DNA from: Opisthorchis felineus
Taxonomy: Eukaryota > Platyhelminthes > Trematoda > Opisthorchiida > Opisthorchiidae
Length of the DNA stretch: 64,000 nt
Assembly: GCA_004794785.1 (NCBI GenBank)
Contig: SJOL01002848.1
Coordinates: 33,485 to 97,484 of the forward strand
Reading direction: 5' to 3'
The number at the start of each line of letters is the position of its first letter. Positions within the stretch are counted from its first letter, which is position 1. The position numbers and the translations under genes are program-made. Positions 1 through 10,800 of the stretch are shown here, piece by piece. The notes beneath the pieces were generated by a model, which searched no databases, was not told where the DNA came from, and saw only the letters and a list, made by a program, of their open reading frames with translations.

Positions 1-1924
1 TTTTTTTGAATATGAAGAAAACATACTGGGAGAATATGCGTTCAGGGGTTTATTCTGTTATTCAACTTGGGTCTACTTGAAACACCTTGATTAGAATGGA
101 CACTAAAATGGTAAACAAAAATTTCCATCAAGCAGCTTGATATAAAGACCAAGTACTTCCCCACATCCAATCGCTAAACATAGAAAGTTATGACCTCTAT
201 TAAGTAAGTTCTCCAAGAGAAGCACCTAAAGTAATGACTGGCTGACACGAAAATACTGCGAAGATTGTTAGTTTTGTGCAATTCTTATAATTTGCGTTTT
301 ATAGTGCAACCAATTTTGATTCAACTACATGTCGCTACGATTATTTCAGTAGCCTAACGCCCCTGTCATGAAAATACCCATTTCTGTTGGTCACGTAGGT
401 AGCAAGCTATTAATTACATTTACAACACGGAGCAAATGTTGCCGCGACTTTTGGAGTATTGTTTGAAAAAGTTGCTCTCCAGCACGCATGATTTATATTT
501 TGACGAGTTGAATTGCAGGAGTGACGTTCTTTACGGTGGTTCATCACAAAAAAGACGATCTGGCACGAAACACAACTAGTTTGCCCACTAAAAATCATTT
601 CACACAGTAGTCTGGAAATACAGGTAGATTTCCTTTGTTTTAACGGGATGTTTGACCTGATCACCCATATTGTCCCAATCTATGGGAGCAACCTTTCCTC
701 CTTTTCCAAATAAAGACTTGGCTTTGTGAACTGCTAATTCCAAACATTCAACGGCTGGCCGGTGGTCCATGTGTACTCATTTAGAGCTCTTTTCACGTAA
801 CTGGATGAGTAATACCACTGAGGAACATTTCACCGCGCTATATTACCTGAACATTGAGAGGTTATGTAGATCACGGAACAAAATTCTGTTTAATTGTTTG
901 GTGCTGATGAAATAACGAAAGGAAATGCGTTATTGCAAAGGCCACACCGATTGTTAGGAGATTATCCAAGTTGCCTGTTAAAAAACGTATATAAAATAGT
1001 GCCCAAAGTCCTGCAAGTCGTGTGACACAAAAAAATCCCATCAATGCGTTCCCCAGTCTTCACGGCTGTGAAGTACAGAGAATGTGTATCAGGTTAACAA
1101 CCCAAAAACTCTGTAGAAATGAAAACTAGGATATTTACTTCAATGAATTCATTTGGAAGTACCATAGCATCAAAAAATTTTATTCGCGGGGTATTTTGTG
1201 AATAACTATCAAGAATTATTCACTTCACAGTTAAACGAACTTGATAGATTTCTAAACAATCTCATCCGTTTATTATTTTAAACCGTTTTGTTCTTACTAT
1301 GATACGCAGTTAATTATTGTGGCCTCAATCACAAATCACATCTACAAAGCTGTACTGCATAGTTGTTACACTGAAAATTACCAGTCAATTTGCAGATCAC
1401 AATGTACGAGCATTAAATGCTGCAGTGTTTCAATCTATCCAGGATAATAGCACAATTATTGAGCTCCGCATGGGTATCCACGGACAAAAAGTTATGGCCA
1501 TAGATTTTCACACTGCCAAACCCGTACTATCTCGACCAGAAGTCTAGGAAATGAGCAAAGTACTGTGCTTATTCGTTCTAGTTACTCAACCAACATTGTC
1601 ACTAAACAAGAAATATCGTAGAATCGTGAGTGCCGATCAAGTTGGCTGAGCTCAAAATTTGGGGCGATACTTTCGGAATCATGCCGACTACACGGAGTAT
1701 ACCCTATATATTCTGATTCTCTATTGAGAGGTAATGAAACTGCCTGCGGACGCAAACATCAGTTTGTCTAAAATCTTCAGCAGCCGAACGTACCGTGTAA
1801 CGCTGTCTCAGCAGGATTAACAGGCGCCATGTAAGCTCGTCTGTCGGGCATTTTTCATATGAGTGCAAACCCGGAAAAACAAGTTGCACTGAAATGTTGG
1901 CATAAAATTATACCTGATTTGAAT
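1..1924. other. No gene recognised
   Basis: AT-rich sequence with only short, unconvincing reading frames on both strands. The old RTE copy to the right may decay into its right end (about 1700-1924), but I could not follow the similarity past about 1925. Confidence 0.5.
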
Positions 1925-3349
1925 GCCGACTCTTGAAGAGGTCCTGTTGGGCTTTTCCTGCATCTCTGAGTCACGCAAAATGTTTTATTCGAATCCAGGT
2001 GACGCCAGCATCTCTCGTTAATACAGAGTCAAGCTTACCCTCCCCCGCGCTCACTACGAGCTTCCTTTTGAGAATGGACACTATAGCCGATTCTCGCAAG
2101 TTGTATGGAATAGTCTCCTTTTCCAAAATGAAGGGAAACAGATCAGACAAGCGCTGACCAAGGACTTCGCCGCCATCTCTGAACAGTATGGGTGTGAAGT
2201 CATTCGGACCAGGAGATCGGTGGTGCTTGAGAGAACATATGCAGTCATAAAACTGCGGGTCTGACGAAGTTTGCCTGTTCAACACCCATGTTTGTACCTT
2301 AGTTGTAGGCCCTAGAGGACTGCCGGCGGGTGACCCGCAGAATTGTGGTTCGAAATAGTTGGCCCAACAGTCGAAGCGTTGATGATGTTCGCTTCAATCT
2401 GATCCTTGATGACTTCACTCATAGGCAGTTTCCGTGGACCGGTCGCAAGGATCAACTGAAATAATTTTATGGTAGTCTCGGCTTTATGGGCCGCTTTCAC
2501 TTCCTTCGCTTCCCGATTCCACTAGGCTTCACATTTTGTTCGCACACGCACGTATGCTTGACATCTGATAATTCCTCGAGCTAAATTATGTTCGGGAACG
2601 GCGGGGACATCTATCCGAGATTCAGGTAGTGCCACAATTTGGTCGGATATCCAGTGCGTGAGCAAGCCTGGTAGCGCCGCGCCTCGAACAAAACGCTCAG
2701 CACTGTTCAAAGAGGTGGCAACCTCATTCAAGCGGCAATTCACATCTGCTTGTGAAGCAGTTGGAAGAGACTCCAGATGATGGCTGTGGTAGAATTGTTC
2801 CATCATCCGGATCCACCAGGCCATCAGATGCTAAGCGATTTGTCCACACCTTACGCGGCCCCGGAGCAGGGTGAAGCGACTCCGGAGTGCGCGACCGAAA
2901 TTCACGAATGTATCCCAAAACGATCGGTACCCGGTTATTGAGCCGCGCCATCGGTAACTGATGGCGATGTGACCGTTTTAGTTAGTAGCAGACACGCTTT
3001 CGGTGGGAACCATTTAGCCAGATGACTTCGGCTCGGAAGTTAGTACTGCATAAAAGAGGCCTGTGGTCAGCAGGTAACTGAAGCAATCGTTCGTCATTGC
3101 CCGCACTTACCGAGCCCAATCCATGTCGACCATCTAATTGAGTCTTAGATGCGCTAAGCCTATCCACCATTGTATTCAGATTTCCGGCAAACGCAACGAT
3201 ATATGAGGTTTTAGCTCGCCAAAACAGGGCATCCATGGCGTCAGAAAATGTGTCCTTGATGGTATCAGAGCTACATTCGGTTGGGATGTTAGCAGATGCA
3301 ACAAGCAGACATCACTCAGCTTCCCTGTTTGTGGGACTAATTCACACAC
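1925..3349 (-). mobile_element. Old RTE-type non-LTR retrotransposon, 3' part (endonuclease C-half to start of RT)
   Basis: Read on the minus strand, this continues the endonuclease that breaks off at 5121. From 3349 downward it encodes, with frameshifts and stops, the C-terminal half of an APE-type endonuclease (2982-3236: a VDRLSASKTQLDGRHGLGS stretch followed by LLQLPADHRPLLCSTNFR). Next comes the linker between endonuclease and RT (2312-2951). The first RT block lies at 1971-2285 (SLKHHRSPGPNDFTPILFRD), matching the same block in the younger copy ([20 protein letters not shown]). Similarity fades near 1925 within the RT fingers. It is decayed and cannot encode a working protein. It is the same element as 5121-5750, split by the insertion at 3350-5120. 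Confidence 0.8.
3337..3349. repeat. Target-site duplication, copy at the 3' end of the nested RTE
   Basis: CTAATTCACACAC on the plus strand, identical to 5121-5133. The bases outside differ (A before this copy, G before the other). This defines a 13-bp duplication around the younger RTE copy. Confidence 0.9.
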
Positions 3350-3366
3350 CATCATCATCATCATCA
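3350..3366. repeat. (TGA)n / (TCA)n tail of the RTE element
   Basis: CATCATCATCATCATCA on the plus strand at the very 3' end of the element, directly against the target-site duplication. RTE elements typically end in a short microsatellite rather than poly(A). Confidence 0.8.
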
Positions 3367-3540
3367 AAGACAGCAACATCAGTGTTGACCCTGATGCTTC
3401 ACTGCCGTACAACCATAAGGTTCGTCTGATTATATTTGAAGCCCTAGAGTGAAAAGAAGCGAAAAACAGTGGGTGAGGGAGGGGACCTAGTGCTGGCCTT
3501 TGTCAAGCGTTCTGAGGTGCCTACACCTCCAAGCTCTCAA

Positions 3541-5111
3541 TCAGACAATCTGGAAAGAAACTGACAGCACGAAAGACGCTGATATCGATTAGCCGCCATT
3601 TCTTGCGACGTCTCCAGCCAAGCACAAGCGGGGTCACGGGGACCCCATCCTGGAAGGCATACAACAACAACAAAGCCCAAACTCTTCGTGACCTCTTTCA
3701 CGCCCATCCACCAAGTAATGCGTTGTCCACCTCACAGTTTGCGCCATTCTGAAGGAGGCACCGAGGACAACACTTGTCTCGGTAGACGTTGTTTCGGCAT
3801 GCGTAGCACATGACCGAGCCGTTGTAGTCGGTTGTGCTGGATGTTTTCCTTGATTGGAGTACCTGCAACACAACCAAATACCCGTTTCCTAATCACCTCG
3901 CTACTAACACGCTGACGCCATCCAAAACCAGCCACGCTTCTGAGGCATCGGTGGTCGAAAACCTGAAGGCGCCTCACATCATCTGTCTGCAGAGGCCATG
4001 TCTCGCACTCATACAACAACACAGCTCTTATTGAAGCCTGATACACACGACCCTTAAGATCTAGTGAGATGCCCTTTTGACGCCACAAGTGACGCAAATT
4101 AGCAAATGTGATTTGAGCCTTTGAGATTCTTGCACTGACTTCATCAGACACACTTCCGTCAGAGCTAATACAACTACCGAGGTATGTAAAATTTTCCACA
4201 ACCTCCAGTGATTCTCCTTGAATTGTAAGGGGTATGTTCAAAGACTGCACGTTCTGAAGCATGACTTTGCACTTTGAAGGTGCAAGGCGCATGCCAAAAG
4301 ATGGTATGATGGTGGTCAGTCTATTCAACAGGGCTTGTGCTTCGTTTTGGTCTTCAAAGATGAGGGCAATGTCATCTGCGTACTCCAGATCGACAAGGCT
4401 CTCACCAGCAACAATTTGAACACCGGGGTTTTGAAGACCATCCAGCGTTCGCCTCATTATTTCATCAATGATGAAGTTGAATAGGAATGGAGAGAGTGGA
4501 CATCCTTGTCGGACACCACTTTTTGTAGGGAAGCTTTTCGAGAGCTCACCATACACTCTCACCCGCCCAGAAGTATGTGAATATAGGGATCGGATTATGT
4601 TTACAAACTTCTGGGGCATACCCTGTTGAGCAAGTGTAGTTAGCAGCACTGACCGATCGACAGAATCGAACGCACCCTTGAAGTCGAGGAATACCAAGAT
4701 TGTGGATCGTCTGTACATATGGCGTTGCTCTAACACCTGACGGAGTGTGAAGATGTGGTCAACGCAGCCTCTACCCGGTCGAAATCCCGCTTGATTCTCA
4801 CGAGTCAAGGTTTCGCGTGCCACCGTAAGATGACGAAGAATCAGTGACGCCAGAAGTCTTGTCACAACAGGAGTCAAACTAACACCTCTGTGGTTGCTGC
4901 ATTCACTGCGAGTACCCTTTTTGAAAATGGGTACTACTATCGATTCACCCCAGTTGTCTTGGACGGTCTCTTTCTCCCAGAGAGACCCAAATAGGCTAGA
5001 CAAACACTGGCTGAGAAGTCCACCGCCATCCTTGAAAAGAGCAGGGGGAAGGTCGTCAGGACCAGCAGCACGGTGACGCTTGAGTAGAGAAATACTCTCG
5101 GACACTTCCAA
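3541..5111 (-). pseudogene. RTE reverse transcriptase ORF, one premature stop
   Basis: The open frame 5111 to 3732 encodes 459 residues of a non-LTR reverse transcriptase. RT blocks are visible in order: HRAAGPDD (fingers), [19 protein letters not shown] (first catalytic Asp), [26 protein letters not shown] (catalytic YADD), then the thumb. It ends at an in-frame TGA just after SEWRK, but the same frame then runs open for about 70 codons to a TGA at 3541-3543. That continuation includes LPGWGPRDPACAWLET, the usual RTE C-terminus. The internal TGA is therefore a single disabling change rather than the natural end. No start codon or endonuclease remains because the copy is 5'-truncated, so it is non-autonomous. 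The enzyme would copy element RNA at the nicked target site. Confidence 0.88.
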
Positions 5112-5120
5112 GGCTGAAGG

Positions 5121-5133
5121 CTAATTCACACAC
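5121..5133. repeat. Target-site duplication, copy at the 5' end of the nested RTE
   Basis: CTAATTCACACAC, identical to 3337-3349. On the minus strand it lies at the break point inside the old endonuclease. Confidence 0.9.
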
Positions 5134-5750
5134 GTTAGCAGACGAATTGTACAGAGGTGATTATAAACGGGTATCCAATCAATCAAGTATCCTTCCGACA
5201 GGTGACTTGGGAAGATACCAACCCCTGTACATCCTGCGGCAGCAGCCTCTAGGTTGCCAGAGGTTCGCGGCCAGAAGCGAATGGAGAGTGATGGAGCAGT
5301 TAGCTCAGCCACTGTGGTTGTATCTTGAATTCTCGTCTCCGATACACAGCACACATCAGTGTCAAGCGAGTCCAGTGTGAGAGCGAGAGGTTGCTTCAGA
5401 GTGCGCACATTAAAAGCAACCAGGTAGACCGGGCTTGGAGGCTTGAAGATTGATTTCGAGATGCTTGAGGTGGTCAGAACGGAAGACGTGCAGATGTTTG
5501 CAACACTATTTATTATTGGCGGGACTATAAGGAGAGAATTATTAATTGGGGGAGGGGTTAGAAAAAGTATATGAAACACAAAGAAAGGGGGCGTCAGCAG
5601 TAGCCTGTTTTCGCTTACTCGCCCTGCTGTGTGCAACAAGTGACGCGACCTGGCTGGTGGCACCGCGCGACGGCCGATGTGGCATGGGATTATTTGTATG
5701 TGCGCGATTCATGGTTGTGCGTGGGCTGGGATGCTGCCGGGACGCCAACA
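5121..5750 (-). mobile_element. Old RTE-type retrotransposon, 5' part (5' UTR and endonuclease N-half)
   Basis: The minus-strand frame 5663-5121 encodes a low-complexity leader and then the start of an APE-type endonuclease. It contains VAFNVRTLKQ, a conserved CCVSETRIQD (Glu of the metal site) and VYNHLCTIRLLTCVN. The frame stops exactly at the target-site duplication. The next codons of the endonuclease (Ser-His-Lys) are found on the far side of the insertion, at 3336 downward. The 5' boundary near 5750 is approximate and was set by loss of recognisable leader sequence. Confidence 0.78.
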
Positions 5751-7523
5751 TTTACACAGGAGGACGATTACGATCCTCAACCAAAGCTTAGGTCCAAAAA
5801 TATGGCCGCGAATCAGTGATCTGTGGCTTGAAACGCATTTGAGTTTCCACTCTTACAGAACATCCCGGCGCACAAGTGCACTTCAGGTTCCTCCAAAAGA
5901 TATCATGCACCGTTCTGTATTGGTTACAATTCTGCACTGATTCCTTTCGAACTCTGTTCAGATATTTTGGACATCCAATTTTGATGGTTCACTCTGTGGC
6001 AAACTAAATTTTAGGTGATTTTAAAATCAGGTTAAGTGATTTTGGCGGCTACCTTGTAGTAACCAAAATAGATGGATTCGTGCCTACTGACTGCAACACC
6101 GACAATCTCACTGAGTTGGACTATCCGTTTTAAATGGTGAGTAGTCCCGTTTAACTAGGCAGAAGATGCTGACGTAATCTTGCATATAGACTGGTGACCT
6201 GACTTTGTCGGACCATTGAAATTCGTTTCACAAGTTTCGCGAGTGAGACGGTTGATGCAAACAAATTTACTAGTGCCATTTTTTGGTCCAGCAATAGGTT
6301 TTTTGATGATGTTTCTAACATCCACCCCTAGTCTAAGCTGCCAAAACATACTTGTACAGTACACATTGAATTCAGCTTCAACAAACGCACTTTTTTGACG
6401 TTTTACTCACTCTAGATCCTGGTACGTGTCACTCTTCTTTACCCGTTAGTTTGCCTATTTGTCATTCGTTATTCGACTCTGGCATGATTCTGACCACAAG
6501 AACACCCACGTTCATCAGCACTCATTTTATTGTGAGTTGTTCAAGAATGAGAAACTCACCTTCATCTTTCGGAAGCAGCAATGTTGGGAACAATGAGGGT
6601 CAGTTTTTCCAGCAATTTTACATTCATGTCCGTTCAGAGCTTGTTTCCCAGTGCGATTCTCCACCGCAGTGATGCCCAAACCAGATACCAGTTATTGTTT
6701 GCGAGCAAACTTATCTCGCAGCATCACATCACTTTCCGACAGGACCATAAGGCCTGCAAGGGGGTTGACGCAACCACGTCCCACCAATGGATTCCAATCA
6801 ACATTGGGCGTTTCCAGTCAGATTTATTTGCCCACAGATCCTCACCACTAGTTATCGTACGGTTTTTCCGCACTTTTGACTAGAGGACTGGCTTAGAGTA
6901 ACAAAGAACTCCACCCCAGCTATGAAACATTTTCGCCTCTCTTTATAGAAGCATGTCCCTTACTTGGCAGATTATGAAACCATATTTCGGGCATCAACGC
7001 AAATTTACTTTACGCAAGGGTGTTTAGTTGCTTGGATGGAATATTGACATACAGTTTAGTTTTCATAATTATATTTCAGCTGTATCACCCCAAACTACGA
7101 GGAAACGAAATTCTCAAAGAATCGTTTTCAAACGCCGCTCAGAACTTCGCGGTATAGTGGTGAACGTCGACTACTTAATTTCGCACCACCCGATTATTAA
7201 CTAAATGTTGTTTTTTTTCAGTCAACACGATCACAACATTTTCACACTGTGTGGCTATGTTTCCTCTCTGGTACCGTCATAACAGTAGCCTCTATCTTGC
7301 TTTGGCAAAATAATCCTTGCTTGAATGTAAACAAGCGTCATAGTCTAATTATCAGTGTGTCAAGTTCGTCAAATTGTAGTGGCAGTCAGACACACGAGAG
7401 ATACGATTGGTTGCCTTGACCGTTGGCAAATGCACATGTCTGTATGCCTTTCACAAAAACATTTCCTTTTTATACACCAATTCGTGGTTACTTTTTAAAA
7501 CTAGCAGCATTCTGAAAAGCGCT
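5751..7523. other. Intergenic region upstream of the dehydrogenase gene
   Basis: No gene or family-level repeat recognised. The 5' part may contain remains of the RTE leader. The right end must hold the promoter and 5' UTR of the dehydrogenase, but no TATA box or initiator could be assigned with confidence. Confidence 0.4.
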
Positions 7524-7832
7524 ATGTCAGTCAACGAGAAACTCGTTCGAGAGACAAAGGGTTTTATGAGGAAATTGTGCATAATCCCGGGAAGATTAGT
7601 TGGCAAAATCGCCATCGTCACTGGCGCGAATACGGGGATTGGAAAAATGACCGCAGCAGAATTGGCGCGTCGAGGATGCCACGTCATCATGGCTTGTCGT
7701 AACAAAGAGCGGGCGGAAAGCGCCAGAAAGTGGATTTTGGATACGTTTGGTGATGGCAACCCAGATCACTTGAAAACCAACTTGGCTGATCCATGCTTGG
7801 CATCTTCTTTGACAGCGGTCACGTCGGATCAA
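7524..7832 (+). CDS. Dehydrogenase exon 1
   Basis: Carries the N-terminus and the cofactor motif TGANTGIG. The donor is CAA|GTAAGC at 7833 (phase 0). The last 20 or so residues (about 84-103) have no counterpart in typical family members, so an alternative upstream donor is possible but none is obvious. Confidence 0.85.
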
Positions 7833-10800
7833 GTAAGCTACTCAAGACTTATTCTGTATAGTGCAGCTGCGTGTCGCATAAGACTGTGTATCAGGGACCC
7901 CAAGATCTCTAAGCACGTCAAAATTATTCAGTAAGTAGATTATGCTTGCTGAATCTGAACCAAGCAGACCCAATCGATAACCTCGCATATTCAAAAAAAC
8001 TCATCCTAGTCCCTTAATTTGAATGACTGAAAAAAGTCCACTCCGAACGACTTACATAGGCCAATGTTTTATTGGTATGGCCCCCCGAAATAATACCAAA
8101 CCGTAGCGAAACTGAATGGCATCAGTTATTTCTGCCTCCCAGTAGGACGAGTCAGTTGGGTCTATTATATGAGGACCAAAATGCCGCAGGCTATAGGCAT
8201 ACTCTCAAATGTTTCCTACTGTAGGCATATTCATGCACCCAAATTAGTTTGTGTTACTTCAACAGGCCAGTGCATTCGTATGCTCAGTGAATACTTACAA
8301 GCCTAGTTTCGTATTCTAGCATATTTCTAGGATAATTCGGCCAATCTGGTCCACTGCTTAGATACGCAAGTGTGGCTAGGACATTATGACCACACGGGTT
8401 TGTGCTCCTTACTATATGTTTGCTAACCCGGATGGGTTCCATACTATGGAACGAACAGAAACAACCAGAAACCCTGGGCAAATGAGTGCGCCACAGGCTC
8501 TCTCACTAAAGAAGATAAACCTAAATGATACCGTCACGTAAAATATCGGAAGGTTCAACAGGAGAGTGGTATCCTATGGGGTTTGAACATTTGCACGGAA
8601 ACTTCGCCTAAACCATTCTTAAAGATAAAAAAGAAGTCGCTTCGTCATCATTCTGAAAGGTTGAACAAAATTCCGGGTTTGAAAGGTGGTAGATGTTAAC
8701 GAGAAGAAAACCACTGTCATCAGTGTCAAACCACAACCTTCTATCGTTATGCAAAAGTGCTACAAATTGCGAATGCCAAGGTGGTCTCTGTTGATAGTTA
8801 AGTTTGTGCTGAAAACTTTCTGTGCGAACTGGGCTTGCTGAACAACTGAATTATCCTATTCAGCCTGGCTGAATACCCAAGTCTGAGGATTTTTTACGTC
8901 ATCGCCGTTTTAATTTCATACTTTATATGATATTTCAGCTACAGATAGAAATACTGGATCTGGCGTCACTGAAATCTGTACGTGAGTTTGCGACCCGCAT
9001 CGGGAAATGTCATGAATACCTAAATTACTTGATCAACAATGCCGGACTGGCTATAGAAGATCACTGCACGACCGAAGATGGCTATGAGCAAACAATTGCC
9101 GTAAATCACCTGGGACCATTCCTACTAACCGAGCTGTTGGTACCCTTATTGAGGAAAGGTGTTCCCTCGAGGATCATCATGGTGTCTTCAACTGTTCATT
9201 GGTATGGCGAGCTTCGCAAACCCGATTTACAAACCGCACCCGAAGAGTATGGGCTTTTATCGGCGTATGCTCAATCGAAGCTTGCCAACTTGATATATGC
9301 GAGGGAATTGGCGAAGCGACTTTCTGGCAGCGGAATCATACCTGTCAGCTTGCATCCCGGTGTCGTAAGAACGGAACTTTTTCGTGATGCTCGAACAATG
9401 AAGAGTGTAAGTATTCGTAGGTCAGACCTATGCTCCGCCAGCTTCGGGAATTTCTCTCGAATTAAAAGGCATTTCAGCGTGTTTCTCATGTTCCCCGCGT
9501 CATATGACGCTGCCTTAATTAGATGGTACTTTGTCATTTCACCTTGTAACTCCTTGTTCGAATTGCGGAATAACTTAAGTCACTAGAATATTTATTAGAT
9601 CTTCCCCACTTTTACACACTATTCACATTGAACTGCAAAAACGGGGATCTTGAAATTCGTAGACACATAGGTGGTCCGAAAGGAGAAGAAATTACGGAAG
9701 GACAATTACGCGTGCTTAGTCAAACCGTTGCGGTCCATAATGATACGATATTCCTCCAAGATGAAACAAATTTTAAAGACTCCCAACATTTTCCATTCCA
9801 TCCTCTACGGATACGCAGGCGGAATTTCATCGATAACACAATGCATTAGCCGGATTCTTATTAACTAGGCAGGGTAAGTCAGTAATGGAGTCCTCGGGTT
9901 TCACCATTCCAATCACACATCTGAAGTCTCAGCATATTCACGAATAGTAATTCAACTACATTCTTCGATGGCGATCGAACCCGTTACTTCTCTGTTACTG
10001 AGCTGATGCACTACCGTTATGGTTATTCTGGGCTCTGTTCACACATCTCAGATGCGCAATTAAGTTCCACAGTGACTTATCATAGCTTTCTCTAATTCAT
10101 TTAGCCGGCTTTGTGAAATGGAGATAACACCCACAGTAGCTCAGTCTGTGAGCCGCTCGCCCGATGAATAGAAGGTCTCAGGTTTCAATCCTTTTCGAGG
10201 GTATCGTTTTCCTCATGACTACATGGGTTCCTATTCAAAATTTTACCAATTCCTGTTTCCTCCAAGTTAAATCACGCAGGATTTGCGAAGATGTCACACA
10301 GACTACTTCTGAAGTGGTCGGGTGGGTGAATTTTAATTTTCCAATGGCTGTGAAATTCAGACAAGCTGTGTTACGAAAAATAGTTTTCACGACATTTGAT
10401 CCGGTGATTGTGGAATGGCGATAATACGCTGCTGTTCGACATTCTGCTAAAAATGCGGCAATCGAGTCTGGAATGGTTAAAACGCCTACCGTGCGCTCTT
10501 GTTGTGAGTGGTCAGGTTCGGACTACTCCATGACTTGACTTCGTTTACACGGGCTAGAAAAGCGCAGCTCACACGCATACATATAAGCAGACACGGGTCA
10601 AGCATACCTCATCCTTATGACGCGGTATGACTTACTCTAAGTTTCCACTCAGTGTTATGCCCCACTTCTAGGTAGTTGGTGCCAAAATTAAAAGGCCAAG
10701 TACCGGAGAGAACAACATTTTGTTTGCAGTGCTGATCAGTCGGCAGGAGATTGAACACGGTTCCGCAAACAGAACCCCTTTAGGTACGTTCTAACTTTGA

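Larger units (their letters stand above)
3350..5120 (-). mobile_element. Younger 5'-truncated RTE-type retrotransposon with (TGA)n tail
   Basis: A 1,771-bp insertion on the minus strand. Its 5' end (5120) falls just before the RT domain, so the endonuclease is missing, as expected when target-primed reverse transcription stops early. It contains a nearly intact RT and C-terminal region, a 3' untranslated stretch of about 190 bases (3350-3540), and a terminal run of about five TGA units at 3350-3366. A perfect 13-bp duplication flanks it. The host site is the endonuclease of an older copy of the same family. The sharp duplication and well-kept reading frame indicate a fairly recent insertion. 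Clade assignment (RTE/SR2-like) rests on the motif [14 protein letters not shown] and the microsatellite tail. Confidence 0.88.
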
